From Faecalispora sporosphaeroides DSM 1294 (GTDB lineage Bacteria; Bacillota; Clostridia; Oscillospirales; Acutalibacteraceae): a DNA stretch of 64,000 nucleotides. Under the pieces are notes generated by a model. That model made no database searches. It had not been told where the DNA came from and saw only the letters and a program-made list of their open reading frames with translations. Made by a program: the position numbers and the translations under genes. The stretch lies in assembly GCA_000383295.1 (NCBI GenBank), contig KB911066.1, positions 62,001 to 126,000 on the forward strand. Reading direction: 5' to 3'. Positions 55,675 through 64,000 of the stretch are shown here, piece after piece (the first letter of the stretch is position 1; every line of letters begins with the position of its first letter).

Positions 55675-56472
55675 TTATTTCCCGAGCTCCTCCGCCCGCT
55701 GCGTGCAGGCCAGCATCGCTTCGTCGATGATCGACTCAAAGCCTCTGCTGTAAAATACGTCCAGCGCTTTGAGGGTTGTACCGCCCGGAGAGGATACCAT
55801 TTTGATCAGCTCGTCGGGCGTATGGCCGGAGTGCAGAAGCATTTCGGCGCTGCCGATCAAAGTCTGACTGAACAGACGCAGAGCCGCGTCCGCGGGGATT
55901 CCCTGACGGTCTGCGCTCTCCGCCGCCGCTTTTGCAAACAGATACACGTAAGCCGGGCCGCTGCCGTTGAGGGAGGTCGCCACATTGATCTGATCCTCCC
56001 GCAGGATTTCCACCGTGCCGCAGGCTTCAAAAATGGAACGCACAAACGCAAAATCCTCATCCGACACCTTCTCAGAACGGCACAGCGCGGTAGCGCCCTT
56101 GCCAACGAGCAGAGGGGTGTTCGGCATCGCACGGATCACAGGGCAGTCGCAGCCCAGCGTGGAGGTGATATAACGGATCGAAATTCCGGCCGCAATAGTG
56201 ACAAAGCGAGTCTGCTCCGTCACCGTTTTTTTCGCGTCTTCCAATACCTCCGCAAAATTCTGCGGCTTTACAGCGAGAAAAACAATGTCGGCGTCCTTCA
56301 CGACTTCAGAAACGGATGCGGCGGCCCGCAGTCCCTTTTGCTGAAATTCGGAACGCTTTTCTTCACTGATGTCAAATACGATCATGTCCTGCGCCGGGTG
56401 AATCCCCGCGCGAAGGATTCCATTCATAATTGCGCCGGCCATATTACCGGCCCCGACAAATCCTACTACCAT
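55675..56472 (-). CDS. proC: Pyrroline-5-carboxylate reductase
   Basis: ProC makes proline from pyrroline-5-carboxylate with NAD(P)H. The 265-residue protein starts MVVGFVGAGNMAGAI (dinucleotide-binding loop), has VIRAMPNTPLLVGKG and the C-terminal dimer-forming SLNGSGPAYVYLF and VSSPGGTTLKALDVF. The ATG is preceded by AAAGGAATGGG. It is monocistronic in this view; no proA or proB is adjacent. Confidence 0.95.
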   Translation of the reverse strand: MVVGFVGAGNMAGAIMNGILRAGIHPAQDMIVFDISEEKRSEFQQKGLRAAASVSEVVKDADIVFLAVKPQNFAEVLEDAKKTVTEQTRFVTIAAGISIRYITSTLGCDCPVIRAMPNTPLLVGKGATALCRSEKVSDEDFAFVRSIFEACGTVEILREDQINVATSLNGSGPAYVYLFAKAAAESADRQGIPADAALRLFSQTLIGSAEMLLHSGHTPDELIKMVSSPGGTTLKALDVFYSRGFESIIDEAMLACTQRAEELGK

Positions 56473-56834
56473 ACCATTCCCATTCCTTTACACAGTAATA
56501 TCAACATCAAAACCCACCATTTTTCTGCCAAATTGAGCCAGTTTTGGATTTTGACCCCCACTTTTACAATATGAAATATAATATACTATAATACTTTTCC
56601 CTCCTCAAAGCAAGCAGAATCAGGGGGAAATGTAAAATTTATACAGTATGCAGAAAAATATACGTTTGAATTATGTAACCCTCTAAAATATTATGTAAAC
56701 TTGATCGAGAGAATATAAACGCATAATTATGCACACGCCTGAGGATTACCAGCGAGCGTGTGCATAATGGGAATTCCATATCACGTTTTCGGGCAGGCTC
56801 ACACAAACGGACACGATGGAGAAAATGCCCCGGC
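56473..56834. other. Intergenic region between proC and SCIFF maturase
   Basis: This 362-base stretch is AT-rich and has no credible ORF. It contains a perfect 13-bp inverted repeat, ATTATGCACACGC (56726-56738) with GCGTGTGCATAAT (56756-56768), loop 17 bases, which is the likely 3' end of the minus-strand maturase transcript although its T-run is weak. The proC promoter should lie in the AT-rich block near 56560-56610; I cannot fix it. Confidence 0.55.
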
Positions 56835-58199
56835 TTACTCGGTATCTGCCAGAGCGGCCTTTATCATAATGGCGCATTCCAGACGTTTTTTCTCCAGCTT
56901 ACAGGAGATCGTATGAGGTTTCAAAATATCTCCTTCATACTGCCAGCTGTTGGCGTTGCATCCTCCGCTGCAGTAGAACTTGGCCCAGCAGTTTCGGCAA
57001 TCCTTTTTGCTGTAAATATTATATTGGGCAAACCTTTCTTTCATCGAATGGTCGAAGGTTCCTTGCAGAATATTCCCCATCTTCCACTCGTCGTCCCCGA
57101 CGAACTGATGACACGGGAAAATATCTCCCTCCGGAGTGACCGCGACGTATTCGTTGCCGCAGCCGCAGCCGCGCAGCCGCTTGATCGCGCAGGGGCCCTG
57201 GTCAAGGTCGAGCATAAAGTGGAAGAAATTAAAGCCTTTCCCCTCTTTCCTGCGCTGAATGAGGAGATTTGCCAGACGGTCGTATTCCTCGAACACACTG
57301 GGCAGATCCTTTTCTTTCAGGGAGTACTCCAGTTTTTCGTCTGACACCACCGGCTCGATGGAAAGCTGATCGAACCCCAGCTCCGCCATGTGCAGCACGT
57401 CTTTTGAAAAATCGAGGTTGTGGGTGGTAAACGTGCCGCGCACATAATAATCCTTGTCGCCGCGGGTAGAAACCAGCTTCTGATAATTCGGGACGATGCG
57501 GTCGTAGCTGCCGCGCCCATCCGTGCGCACACGCAGCAGATCGTTGATCTCCCTGCGGCCGTCCAGAGAGAGAACCACGTTGGACATCTCGCGGTTGATA
57601 TATTCGATTTTATCGTCTGTCAGCAGCAGGCCGTTTGTCGTGATCGTAAAGCGGAAGTTTTTGTTGTGCTGCTTTTCAATGCTGCGGGCGTAGTCCACCA
57701 CCTTCTTCACAACCTCAAAATTCATCAGCGGCTCGCCGCCGAAGAAATCCAGCTCCAGATTGTGGCGCCCCTCGGACTGCTCGATCAGAAAATCGATTGC
57801 GCGCTTGCCGACCTCAAAGGGCATCAGCATCCGTCCGCGGCCGAAATCACCCTTGGCCGCAAAGCAGTATTCGCAGCGCAGGTTGCAGTCGTGCGCTACG
57901 TTCAGGCACATGGATTTGACCGGGGCGTCCCGCAGCATGTCGCAGAACTGCTCGTACTCATCCCCGGAGTACAGCAGGCCGGAGCGATACAGCTCGAGCA
58001 GCTCCCCATAGGCTTCGTCAATTTCGGACTCCGAAAACCTCCCGAGGAGTTTTTTCTTGATTTCCTCCGGCTGCTGTTCCGGCACACTGTCCGTAAAGAA
58101 ATCCAGCATGAGGTAGGGCAGCTCGTCAAACACGTGAACCGCTCCGCTGTTGGTATCGAGGACAATGTAATATCCGTTCAGGTAATATTTGTGTATCAT
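56835..58199 (-). CDS. scfB: SCIFF peptide radical SAM maturase (thioether-forming)
   Basis: This radical SAM/SPASM enzyme converts the SCIFF precursor by forming a Cys-to-Thr alpha-thioether bond. The 454-residue protein has an N-terminal RiPP-recognition-like region (residues 1-95), the SAM cluster Cys105-x3-Cys109-x2-Cys112 (CNLRCEYC), DFFGGEPLMNF, and a C-terminal cysteine-rich SPASM region (CAIKRLRGCGCG, PCHQF, CRNCWAKFYCSGGC). The ATG follows GGAGAAAGAG. The precursor gene lies just upstream, separated by a strong hairpin. Known homologue CteB acts in Clostridium. Confidence 0.94.
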   Translation of the reverse strand: MIHKYYLNGYYIVLDTNSGAVHVFDELPYLMLDFFTDSVPEQQPEEIKKKLLGRFSESEIDEAYGELLELYRSGLLYSGDEYEQFCDMLRDAPVKSMCLNVAHDCNLRCEYCFAAKGDFGRGRMLMPFEVGKRAIDFLIEQSEGRHNLELDFFGGEPLMNFEVVKKVVDYARSIEKQHNKNFRFTITTNGLLLTDDKIEYINREMSNVVLSLDGRREINDLLRVRTDGRGSYDRIVPNYQKLVSTRGDKDYYVRGTFTTHNLDFSKDVLHMAELGFDQLSIEPVVSDEKLEYSLKEKDLPSVFEEYDRLANLLIQRRKEGKGFNFFHFMLDLDQGPCAIKRLRGCGCGNEYVAVTPEGDIFPCHQFVGDDEWKMGNILQGTFDHSMKERFAQYNIYSKKDCRNCWAKFYCSGGCNANSWQYEGDILKPHTISCKLEKKRLECAIMIKAALADTE

Positions 58200-58222
58200 A
58201 TCTCTTTCTCCATCCGCACAAA

Positions 58223-58252
58223 ATGGAAGGGACAGAATCCTGTCCCTTCCAT
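58223..58252 (-). terminator. Hairpin between SCIFF peptide and maturase
   Basis: Exact 13-base arms (58223-58235 and 58240-58252) around a four-base loop, with TTTT following on the minus strand. It would partially terminate transcription after the precursor gene, giving more peptide than maturase. Confidence 0.8.
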
Positions 58253-58288
58253 CATTTAATCTTATCCGGCCGCAGTCTCAGTCAGAAG

Positions 58289-58438
58289 TTACGCTCTCTG
58301 CGCGTTCTCACACTTCTGGTTTGCCACGGTGCAGGAGGTTTTGCAGGCAGACTGGCAGGAGGCCTGGCACTCGCCGCAGCCGCCCTTAACAGCGCTCTCT
58401 TTCAGGTTGGCTTTATTCAAAGTTTTGATCTGTTTCAT
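58289..58438 (-). CDS. scfA: SCIFF six-cysteine RiPP precursor peptide
   Basis: SCIFF is a conserved clostridial ribosomal peptide of unknown final function. The 49-residue ORF starts MKQIKTLNKANLKESAVKGG, then CGECQASCQSACKTSC and TVANQKCENAQRA. The six cysteines are at 21, 24, 28, 32, 36 and 43; Cys32 and Thr37 match the pair reported to be cross-linked in the characterised Clostridium peptide CteA. The gene is too short for most gene finders. The start codon lies eight bases after a GGGGA site. Confidence 0.95.
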   Translation of the reverse strand: MKQIKTLNKANLKESAVKGGCGECQASCQSACKTSCTVANQKCENAQRA

Positions 58439-58473
58439 TTCAAAATCCCCATTTCACAAATTTTAATGCCAAT

Positions 58474-58502
58474 ATTATAGCACAAGAATGGAAACTTGAA
58501 AA
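58474..58502 (-). promoter_or_regulatory. Promoter of the SCIFF operon
   Basis: On the minus strand, TATAAT (58479-58474) is preceded by TGTGC, giving an extended -10; a weak TTTTCA lies 17 bases upstream. It sits 35 bases before the SCIFF start codon. Confidence 0.6.
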
Positions 58503-58504
58503 GC

Positions 58505-58933
58505 CTATTTTCGCCTGGATTTTTTGTTTACCGACAAAATACCGGCGATGGCGCCTGTGAGCACCATGATCAGGCCCTTTGTGAGCATGAAGGCCGAAAT
58601 GCTTTCTCCCGAAACGGCGAGTCCCGCCAAAAACAGCAGCCCAAACAGCAAAAGAGCCGAGCCGGCGCCGTACAGCATCCCGCGTTCACCGGACATGCGC
58701 GCGGCTGTATACCCGGCAAAAAATGCGCCCAGAGCGGCGATCAGCACGGTGATCGGCTGAATCAGGCTTTGCGGCAGCTGCTTTGCGGCAACCAGAACCA
58801 GAGAAAGCACCAGCAGCAGAGCGGTGCATATTGCCGCCCCGGCCAGAGTGCCGAACACAATCGGACGAAGTATTTTCCAAACGGGATTTTGGGAACGCTC
58901 TCTATTGGATTTCACTCTTTTTGGTCTTTTCAT
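58505..58933 (-). CDS. TIGR04086-like small membrane protein
   Basis: A 142-residue protein with a basic N-terminus and four membrane helices, beginning MKRPKRVKSNRERSQNP. The pattern and gene context match the clostridial TIGR04086 family, often near yajC and SCIFF genes; function is unknown. I set the start at ATG (complement of 58931-58933) behind AGGAGG. It precedes scfA on the same strand with a promoter between. Confidence 0.75.
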   Translation of the reverse strand: MKRPKRVKSNRERSQNPVWKILRPIVFGTLAGAAICTALLLVLSLVLVAAKQLPQSLIQPITVLIAALGAFFAGYTAARMSGERGMLYGAGSALLLFGLLFLAGLAVSGESISAFMLTKGLIMVLTGAIAGILSVNKKSRRK

Positions 58934-59027
58934 AATAAAATACCCCTCCTGCATGTTCTCTACATTTCATAGATATTCGCAGGAGGGGTAAAATATACTA
59001 GTTTTTCTTCAGCCGGCGGAGGATTGT

Positions 59028-59360
59028 TTATTTGTCATCCTCATGAACGGTGTTGATCTTGCCCAGCGCCCAGCGCTTGACAATGATTTTGGTGCGGTCG
59101 ATTCCGGTTTCCAGCACAAAGCTATCGCTCTCGTCCTTAATGGCCACAATGCGCCCGACAATGCCGCCGATTGTCGTAATTTCGTCGCCGACCTGAACGT
59201 TTTTGCGCAGGGCCTCCTCCGCCTTCTTCTTCTTCTGCTGCGGGCGGATCATAAAGAAATACAACGCACCGAACAGCAGTGCGTAAATAACAATAATGCT
59301 CCAGATGGAATTCCCGGAAGACGCAGCCGCGGTTGCCGCCAAAGGTAATAAATGATTCAT
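59028..59360 (-). CDS. yajC: Preprotein translocase subunit YajC
   Basis: YajC is a small membrane protein associated with SecDF. The 110-residue protein has one helix (about residues 20-39, WSIIVIYALLFGALYFFM), followed by IRPQQKKKKAEEALRKNVQVGDEITTIGGIVGRI, the family signature. It lies between tgt and the TIGR04086-like gene on the minus strand, the usual tgt-yajC order. Confidence 0.95.
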   Translation of the reverse strand: MNHLLPLAATAAASSGNSIWSIIVIYALLFGALYFFMIRPQQKKKKAEEALRKNVQVGDEITTIGGIVGRIVAIKDESDSFVLETGIDRTKIIVKRWALGKINTVHEDDK

Positions 59361-59427
59361 AAGAAAACAGCACCTCCATATTAGTAATTTTGATTATATC
59401 AATAAATGGGAAATCATGCAAGCGAAA

Positions 59428-60558
59428 TTAGATTCTTTGTCCAAGTTTTTCAACGTTTTCCAGATAAAATGTGTCGAAGCTCCCCTGCTCCAAAGAGTGG
59501 CGAATTTTCTCCATCAGCGTATTGTAAAAATAGATGTTGTGCATGACAGCCAGACGCATTGCCAGCATCTCGCCGGCCTTGAACAGGTGGTGCAGATAAG
59601 CGCGGCTGAAGCTGCGGCACACCGGGCAGTCGCACTCGGAATCCAGCGGTGAATCGTCCAGCGCATACCTGGCGTTGAGCAGATTTCTTCTCCCCTGCCA
59701 GGTGAACAGGTGGGCATGGCGCGCATTTCGGGTGGGCATGACGCAGTCGAAGAAATCGACGCCGCGGCGAACAGACTCCAGAATGTTGTCGGGGGTGCCG
59801 ACCCCCATCAGGTAGCGGGGCTTGTCCGCGGGCATTTCCGGCTCGACGATTTCAATGATCCGGTACATTTCTTCCGCGCTTTCCCCTACCGCCAGGCCGC
59901 CGATGGCATAGCCCGGCAGATCCAGCTCGCGGATCTGCTTCATGTGCTCGACGCGCAGCTCCTCATATGTGCTGCCCTGGTTGATCCCCCACAGCATCTG
60001 GTGCGGGTTGATGGTGTCCGGCAGGGTGTTCAGACGATCCATTTCAGCCTTGCAACGGTGCAGCCAGCGGGTGGTGCGCGCGCAGGACTGTTTGGCATAC
60101 GCGTATTCGGCAGGATTTTCCACGCATTCGTCAAACGCCATTGCGATGGTCGAAGCCAGGTGGGACTGAATCCGCATGCTCTCCTCCGGCCCCATGAAGA
60201 TTTTGTGCCCGTCGATGTGGGAGGAGAACGTTACGCCTTCTTCCCGAATGTTGCGCAGCTTCGCGAGGGAGAACACCTGAAAGCCGCCGCTGTCCGTCAG
60301 AATCGGGCCATCCCAGCGGGTAAAGCGGTGCAGCCCGCCCAGCTGATAAACGCTTTCATCCCCCGGGCGCAGATGCAGGTGATAGGTGTTGCATAGCTGT
60401 ACCTGGCATTTCAGCTCCTTTAAGTCCAGAGCGGAAACGGCGCCCTTGATTGCCCCGGCGGTCGCGACGTTCATAAAGGCCGGGGTCTGAACCGTACCGT
60501 GTACGGTTTCAAACGAACCGCGTCGGGCTCGTCCCTGTGTGGTTTGTATTTTCAGCAT
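59428..60558 (-). CDS. tgt: Queuine tRNA-ribosyltransferase
   Basis: Tgt exchanges guanine for preQ1 at position 34 of queuosine tRNAs. The 376-residue protein has the nucleophile region TDSGGFQVFSL, the second Asp in FDCVMPTRNARHAHLFT and the zinc site CDCPVCRSFSRAYLHHL. I placed the start at ATG (complement of 60556-60558) behind AAGGAAAC; an earlier in-frame segment is not conserved. yajC follows and queA precedes it on the same strand. Confidence 0.96.
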   Translation of the reverse strand: MLKIQTTQGRARRGSFETVHGTVQTPAFMNVATAGAIKGAVSALDLKELKCQVQLCNTYHLHLRPGDESVYQLGGLHRFTRWDGPILTDSGGFQVFSLAKLRNIREEGVTFSSHIDGHKIFMGPEESMRIQSHLASTIAMAFDECVENPAEYAYAKQSCARTTRWLHRCKAEMDRLNTLPDTINPHQMLWGINQGSTYEELRVEHMKQIRELDLPGYAIGGLAVGESAEEMYRIIEIVEPEMPADKPRYLMGVGTPDNILESVRRGVDFFDCVMPTRNARHAHLFTWQGRRNLLNARYALDDSPLDSECDCPVCRSFSRAYLHHLFKAGEMLAMRLAVMHNIYFYNTLMEKIRHSLEQGSFDTFYLENVEKLGQRI

Positions 60559-60708
60559 TTTTCGTGTTTCCTTTTCTCTCTTATTTTTCGGCTCTGCACC
60601 GAATCGGTATGGCATCGCCCACGCAAACGAGACAGAGTGGCGCAATCTAAAAATGAGCATTGCGCCGCCGGTGCTTACGGAATACCAGATTTTTGCCTTG
60701 CCAATTTG

Positions 60709-61746
60709 TTATTGTATCAGCATGGCGTCGCCAAAGCTGAAAAAGCGGTATTTTGCCTGCACGGCAACCCGGTACGCGTTCAGAATGTGCTCCCGGCCTG
60801 CCAAAGCGGATACCAGCATGATCAGGGTGCTTTCGGGCAGGTGAAAGTTCGTGATCAGGCCGTCCAGCACTTGAAACTCAAATCCAGGGTAGATGAAAAT
60901 ATCCGTAAAGCCGCCGCTTTCTTTGATGCAGCCTTCTTTTTTGGCAACGGATTCGAGCGTGCGGCAGCTGGTGGTGCCGACGGAAATGACTCTGCCGCCG
61001 TTCTTCTTCGTCTCGTTGATCAAATCGGCGGTTTCCTGCGGCAGCCAGTAATGCTCCGAGTGCATTTTGTGATCCGTGATCTTGTCCACGCTGACGGGCC
61101 GGAAGGTACCAAGCCCGACGTGAAGCGTCACATACCCGATTTTGATTCCCTTTTCGCGGATTTTCTCCAGAAGCTCTTTGGTAAAATGGAGCCCGGCGGT
61201 GGGAGCGGCGGCGGAGCCGACCTCGCGGGAATAAACGGTCTGGTAGCGTTCCTTGTCCTCAAGCTTCTTTTTAATGTAAGGCGGCAGCGGCATCTGGCCG
61301 ATCTGGTCGAGAACGGAGTAGATATTTCCCTGATAAAAGAATTTGACCAGACGGTTTCCCCCCTCTATGATTTCCAGTACTTCGGCAGTCATGAGTCCGT
61401 CGCCGAAGGAAAAGCGGTTTCCGGGCTTGGCCCGCTTGCCGGGGCCGGCCAGCACCTCCCAAACGTCGTCTCCTTTCGCGGCCAGAAGCAAAAACTCCAC
61501 CCTCGCTCCCGTTCCCTCTTTGATGCCGTATATTCTGGCGGGGAGAACGCGTGAATCGTTCAGGATCAGGCAGTCGCCGGGGTACAGGTAATCGATCACG
61601 TCATAAAAATGCCGGTGCTGAATCTCACCGCTTTTCTTATCCAAAATCAAAAGCCGGGAAGCGTCTCGCGGCTCAATGGGAGTTTGCGCAATCAGCTCCT
61701 CGGGCAGGTCGAAATCAAAATCTTTTGTGTTTAAAGTGCTTTCCAT
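60709..61746 (-). CDS. queA: tRNA preQ1 ribosyltransferase-isomerase QueA
   Basis: QueA builds epoxyqueuosine from the ribosyl group of SAM on preQ1-tRNA. The 345-residue protein contains [35 protein letters not shown] and [10 protein letters not shown], all typical. It heads the queA-tgt-yajC group on the minus strand, with 150 bases between it and tgt. No promoter stands out upstream, where the divergent lysine riboswitch unit begins. Confidence 0.96.
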   Translation of the reverse strand: MESTLNTKDFDFDLPEELIAQTPIEPRDASRLLILDKKSGEIQHRHFYDVIDYLYPGDCLILNDSRVLPARIYGIKEGTGARVEFLLLAAKGDDVWEVLAGPGKRAKPGNRFSFGDGLMTAEVLEIIEGGNRLVKFFYQGNIYSVLDQIGQMPLPPYIKKKLEDKERYQTVYSREVGSAAAPTAGLHFTKELLEKIREKGIKIGYVTLHVGLGTFRPVSVDKITDHKMHSEHYWLPQETADLINETKKNGGRVISVGTTSCRTLESVAKKEGCIKESGGFTDIFIYPGFEFQVLDGLITNFHLPESTLIMLVSALAGREHILNAYRVAVQAKYRFFSFGDAMLIQ

Positions 61747-61799
61747 TCTTTCTCTCCTAAATCTGCTTCGGATTATTTTTGAATTCTATTATAAATAAA

Positions 61800-61829
61800 T
61801 TGACAACCAATGGCAACCCGTGCTATGAT
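61800..61829 (+). promoter_or_regulatory. Promoter of the lysine-riboswitch operon
   Basis: TTGACA (61800-61805), 18 bases, TATGAT (61824-61829) with a TGC extension. Transcription should start near 61836, directly upstream of the riboswitch. Confidence 0.82.
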
Positions 61830-61849
61830 AAAGCAAGATAAAAATAAGA

Positions 61850-62095
61850 AGATAGAGGCGCGTCTTTCAAAAGTAGCGGGATGTAGGTTGCCAAAACCGA
61901 CGAGAGCCTGTGAAAGGGAAAGTCGCCGAAGGGAATGCCACGGCAGGCATTTGCCTGGTTGTGTCTGCGAACAGCGGCATGACTGTCATCATGAGAGTAT
62001 GGTGGAGAGCTATCACAGAGTATCAGCAGGAATCCTGCATCTGGAGTGCTTTTTATTATATTGGATTGATGACCGGTTTTCAACCGGTTTTTTTA
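61850..62095 (+). promoter_or_regulatory. Lysine riboswitch (L box) with terminator
   Basis: The leader contains the characteristic blocks AGAGGCGCG, AAAGTAGCGGG, GAAAGGGAAAGTCGCCGAAG, TGCCTGGTTGTGTCTG and GTGGAGAGCTATCAC of the L box (aptamer about 61850-62015). The expression platform ends in ACCGGTT-TTC-AACCGGT (62072-62088) with seven Ts. Lysine binding would favour this terminator and reduce asd-dapA expression. It fills the 387-base gap between queA and asd together with the promoter. Confidence 0.93.
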
Positions 62096-62133
62096 TTTCT
62101 TATTCCATTTTCTTACATTAGGAGGAACATCTC

Positions 62134-63213
62134 ATGAAACAGTATAAGGTTGGCATTATTGGAGCAACAGGAATGGTGGGCCAGCGCTTTGCCACATTGT
62201 TGGAAAACCATCCGTGGTTCCAGGTAACCGTGTTGGCGGCGAGTGCCCGTTCCGCGGGGAAAACATACCGCGAGGCCGTAGGCAAACGCTGGCTGATGTC
62301 TTCTCCCATTCCTGAGAAGATGGCCGATATGATTGTACTCAATGCCGATACGGATGTGGAGAAAATCGCCTCTATGGTCGATTTCGTATTCTGTGCGGTA
62401 GACATGAAGAAAGAAGAAATCAAAGCGCTGGAAGAAGCCTATGCCAAGGCGGAATGCCCGGTTGTTTCAAACAACAGCGCGCATCGCGGCACCCCCGATG
62501 TTCCCATGGTTGTTCCGGAGCTCAACCCCGAGCATACCGAAATCATTGCGGCGCAGAGAAAGCGCCTTGGAACAAAGCGCGGCTTTATCGCGGTAAAATC
62601 CAACTGCTCCCTGCAAAGCTACGTGCCGGCTCTGCATCCTTTGCTGGACTTCGGCGTTACAAAGGTTCTGGCTTGCACCTACCAGGCAATTTCCGGAGCG
62701 GGTAAGAATTTTGAATCCTGGCCCGAAATGATCGACAACGTGATCCCCTATATCGGCGGCGAGGAAGAAAAATCCGAGCAGGAGCCCATGAAGATCTGGG
62801 GCCACATTGAGGGCGACAAGATTGTCAACGCCACTTCCCCTTTGATCACCGCCCAATGCATCCGAGTGCCGGTAACCGACGGCCACATTGCGGCTGTGTT
62901 TGCTTCCTTTGAAAAGAAGCCCGAAATCGAAGAGATTCTGAACCGCTGGAAGAACTTTGCCGGTGTGCCCCAGCAGCTCCAGCTGCCCAGCGCCCCCAAG
63001 CAGTTTATTCATTACTTTGAAGAAAACGACCGTCCGCAGACAAAGCTGGACAGAAATCTGGAAGGCGGCATGGCGGTATCCGTCGGCCGTTTGCGTCCCG
63101 ACACCCAGTACGATATCAAATTTGTCTGCCTGTCCCACAACACCCTGCGCGGAGCCGCCGGCGGCGCTGTTCTGCTGGGCGAGCTGCTCTGTGCGCAGGG
63201 ATATATGGACTAA
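62134..63213 (+). CDS. asd: Aspartate-semialdehyde dehydrogenase
   Basis: Asd reduces aspartyl phosphate to aspartate semialdehyde, the branch point to lysine, threonine and methionine. The 359-residue protein starts with GIIGATGMVGQRF (NADPH loop); the catalytic Cys158 is in KSNCSLQSY. It has the archaeal/fungal-type length and internal sequence (YQAISGAGKNFESWPEM). ATG 62134 follows TTAGGAGGA. The lysine riboswitch controls it, and dapA is next. Confidence 0.95.
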   Translation: MKQYKVGIIGATGMVGQRFATLLENHPWFQVTVLAASARSAGKTYREAVGKRWLMSSPIPEKMADMIVLNADTDVEKIASMVDFVFCAVDMKKEEIKALEEAYAKAECPVVSNNSAHRGTPDVPMVVPELNPEHTEIIAAQRKRLGTKRGFIAVKSNCSLQSYVPALHPLLDFGVTKVLACTYQAISGAGKNFESWPEMIDNVIPYIGGEEEKSEQEPMKIWGHIEGDKIVNATSPLITAQCIRVPVTDGHIAAVFASFEKKPEIEEILNRWKNFAGVPQQLQLPSAPKQFIHYFEENDRPQTKLDRNLEGGMAVSVGRLRPDTQYDIKFVCLSHNTLRGAAGGAVLLGELLCAQGYMD

Positions 63214-63280
63214 GCATTTTTTATTCGATTTCAGATTATTATTTATTATATTATTATTTGTATAACAGGAGGTTGCTACT

Positions 63281-64000
63281 ATGAAAAAGGCACCTTTTCT
63301 TGGCTCCGGTGTTGCGATTGTAACTCCTATGAATCAAGACGGCTCCGTCAACTATGAGATGCTGGGCCGCCTGATCGATTTTCAGATTGAAAACGGAACC
63401 GACGCGATCATCGCCTGCGGAACCACGGGGGAATCCGCCACGTTGTCGCATGAAGAGCACTGCGGTGTTTTGGAATACTCGATCAAGAAGGTCAATCACC
63501 GCGTTCCCGTGATTGCCGGTACCGGCAGCAACGACACGGCTTACGCCATCGAGCTGGCTTTGGAAGCCAAGCGCTACGGCGCGGACGCTCAGCTGAGTGT
63601 GACCCCTTATTACAACAAGACCTCTCAGGCGGGGCTGATTCAGCATTTTACCCATATTGCGGACGCAACCGATTTGCCGATCATTCTGTATAATGTCCCC
63701 TCCCGCACCGGCTGCTGCATTCAGCCCACCACCTACCTGGAGCTTTCCAAGCACCCCAATATTGTGGCGATAAAGGAAGCAAACGGGGATATTTCCGCCA
63801 TTGCGCAGACGGCCGCCCTGTGCGGAGATAACCTGCACATCTATTCCGGCAACGATGACCAGACCCTGCCGATCCTCTCTCTTGGCGGCAAGGGAATCAT
63901 CTCGGTGGTTGCGAACATCTGCCCCGCTTTGATGCACAATATCTGCCAAAGCTTCTTTGACGGTGATATTGCGAAGAGCCGCGCGCTTTCTCTGGAATAT
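63281..64000 (+). CDS. dapA: 4-hydroxy-tetrahydrodipicolinate synthase (3' end outside window)
   Basis: DapA condenses aspartate semialdehyde and pyruvate, the first committed step of lysine synthesis. The frame runs open to the window end, giving 240 residues of about 295. Visible motifs are GTTGESATLSHEE, the tyrosine of NVPSRTGCCI and the Schiff-base lysine in IVAIKEANGD. ATG 63281 follows ACAGGAGGT, 67 bases after asd. Confidence 0.96.
   Translation, partial: MKKAPFLGSGVAIVTPMNQDGSVNYEMLGRLIDFQIENGTDAIIACGTTGESATLSHEEHCGVLEYSIKKVNHRVPVIAGTGSNDTAYAIELALEAKRYGADAQLSVTPYYNKTSQAGLIQHFTHIADATDLPIILYNVPSRTGCCIQPTTYLELSKHPNIVAIKEANGDISAIAQTAALCGDNLHIYSGNDDQTLPILSLGGKGIISVVANICPALMHNICQSFFDGDIAKSRALSLEY

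Overview
The window looks like a contiguous piece of chromosome from an endospore-forming, fairly GC-rich member of the class Clostridia, most likely Oscillospirales/Ruminococcaceae. This rests on the complete spoIIIAA-AH operon, spoIIM and cwlD, a SCIFF (six-cysteine) peptide with its radical SAM maturase, tRNA genes with encoded CCA ends, strong purine-rich ribosome binding sites and many TTG/GTG starts. No species assignment is possible from sequence reading alone. I see no prophage, insertion sequence, CRISPR array, rRNA operon or defence island; nearly everything is core housekeeping.

Layout. 1-7 kb: end of ligA and the eight-gene spoIIIA operon (mother-cell/forespore channel). 7.4-11 kb: nusB, a Kae1-like gene, xseA-xseB-ispA. 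11.3-16.9 kb: rplU-prp-rpmA with a likely L21 leader, obgE, mrnC, a YitT-family protein and an RsmF-like rRNA methylase, with a convergent Asn/Ser-rich small gene. 17-21.7 kb: ilvE, an RluA-type pseudouridine synthase and an amino-acid ABC transporter. 21.8-28.2 kb: a 53-aa ORF, an amber-interrupted membrane protein, luxS, an M23 peptidase, murA, a WalJ-like hydrolase and rlmH. 28.3-33.9 kb: rplS-lepB-rbgA-rnhB-yraN, thrC and a phosphoesterase. 34.1-44.1 kb: tig-clpP-clpX-lon-engB (protein quality control), lysA, a TrpR-like regulator, a methyltransferase and hslO. 44.2-44.7 kb: five tRNAs (Val, Asp, Phe, Gly, Cys). 44.9-50.6 kb: cwlD, radA, an adaptor/FtsX-permease pair without an ATPase, and a DUF6873-like gene. 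50.8-56.5 kb: an XerC-type recombinase, then on the minus strand SseB, a split YesL-like gene, xerD, spoIIM and proC. 56.8-61.7 kb, minus strand: SCIFF maturase, SCIFF peptide, a TIGR04086-like protein, yajC, tgt and queA. 61.8-64 kb: a lysine riboswitch ahead of asd and dapA (cut by the window edge).

Functional links. Sporulation genes (spoIIIA, spoIIM, cwlD) are scattered among housekeeping operons. Lysine/threonine metabolism is represented by asd-dapA under a lysine riboswitch, lysA and thrC. Ribosome-related genes (rplU, prp, rpmA, obgE, rbgA, engB, rlmH, mrnC, rplS) and proteostasis genes (tig, clpPX, lon, hslO) form conserved clusters.

The most interesting items are: the SCIFF module with a hairpin between precursor and maturase; a family of palindromes (CCCCCGCC...GGCGGGGG core) dispersed in intergenic regions; repeated elements upstream of spoIIIA that fit a sigma-E-like spacing; a promoter-to-terminator transcription unit with no ORF upstream of nusB; two degraded membrane-protein genes; and two small uncharacterised ORFs. 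I did not find a convincing wholly new multi-gene system.
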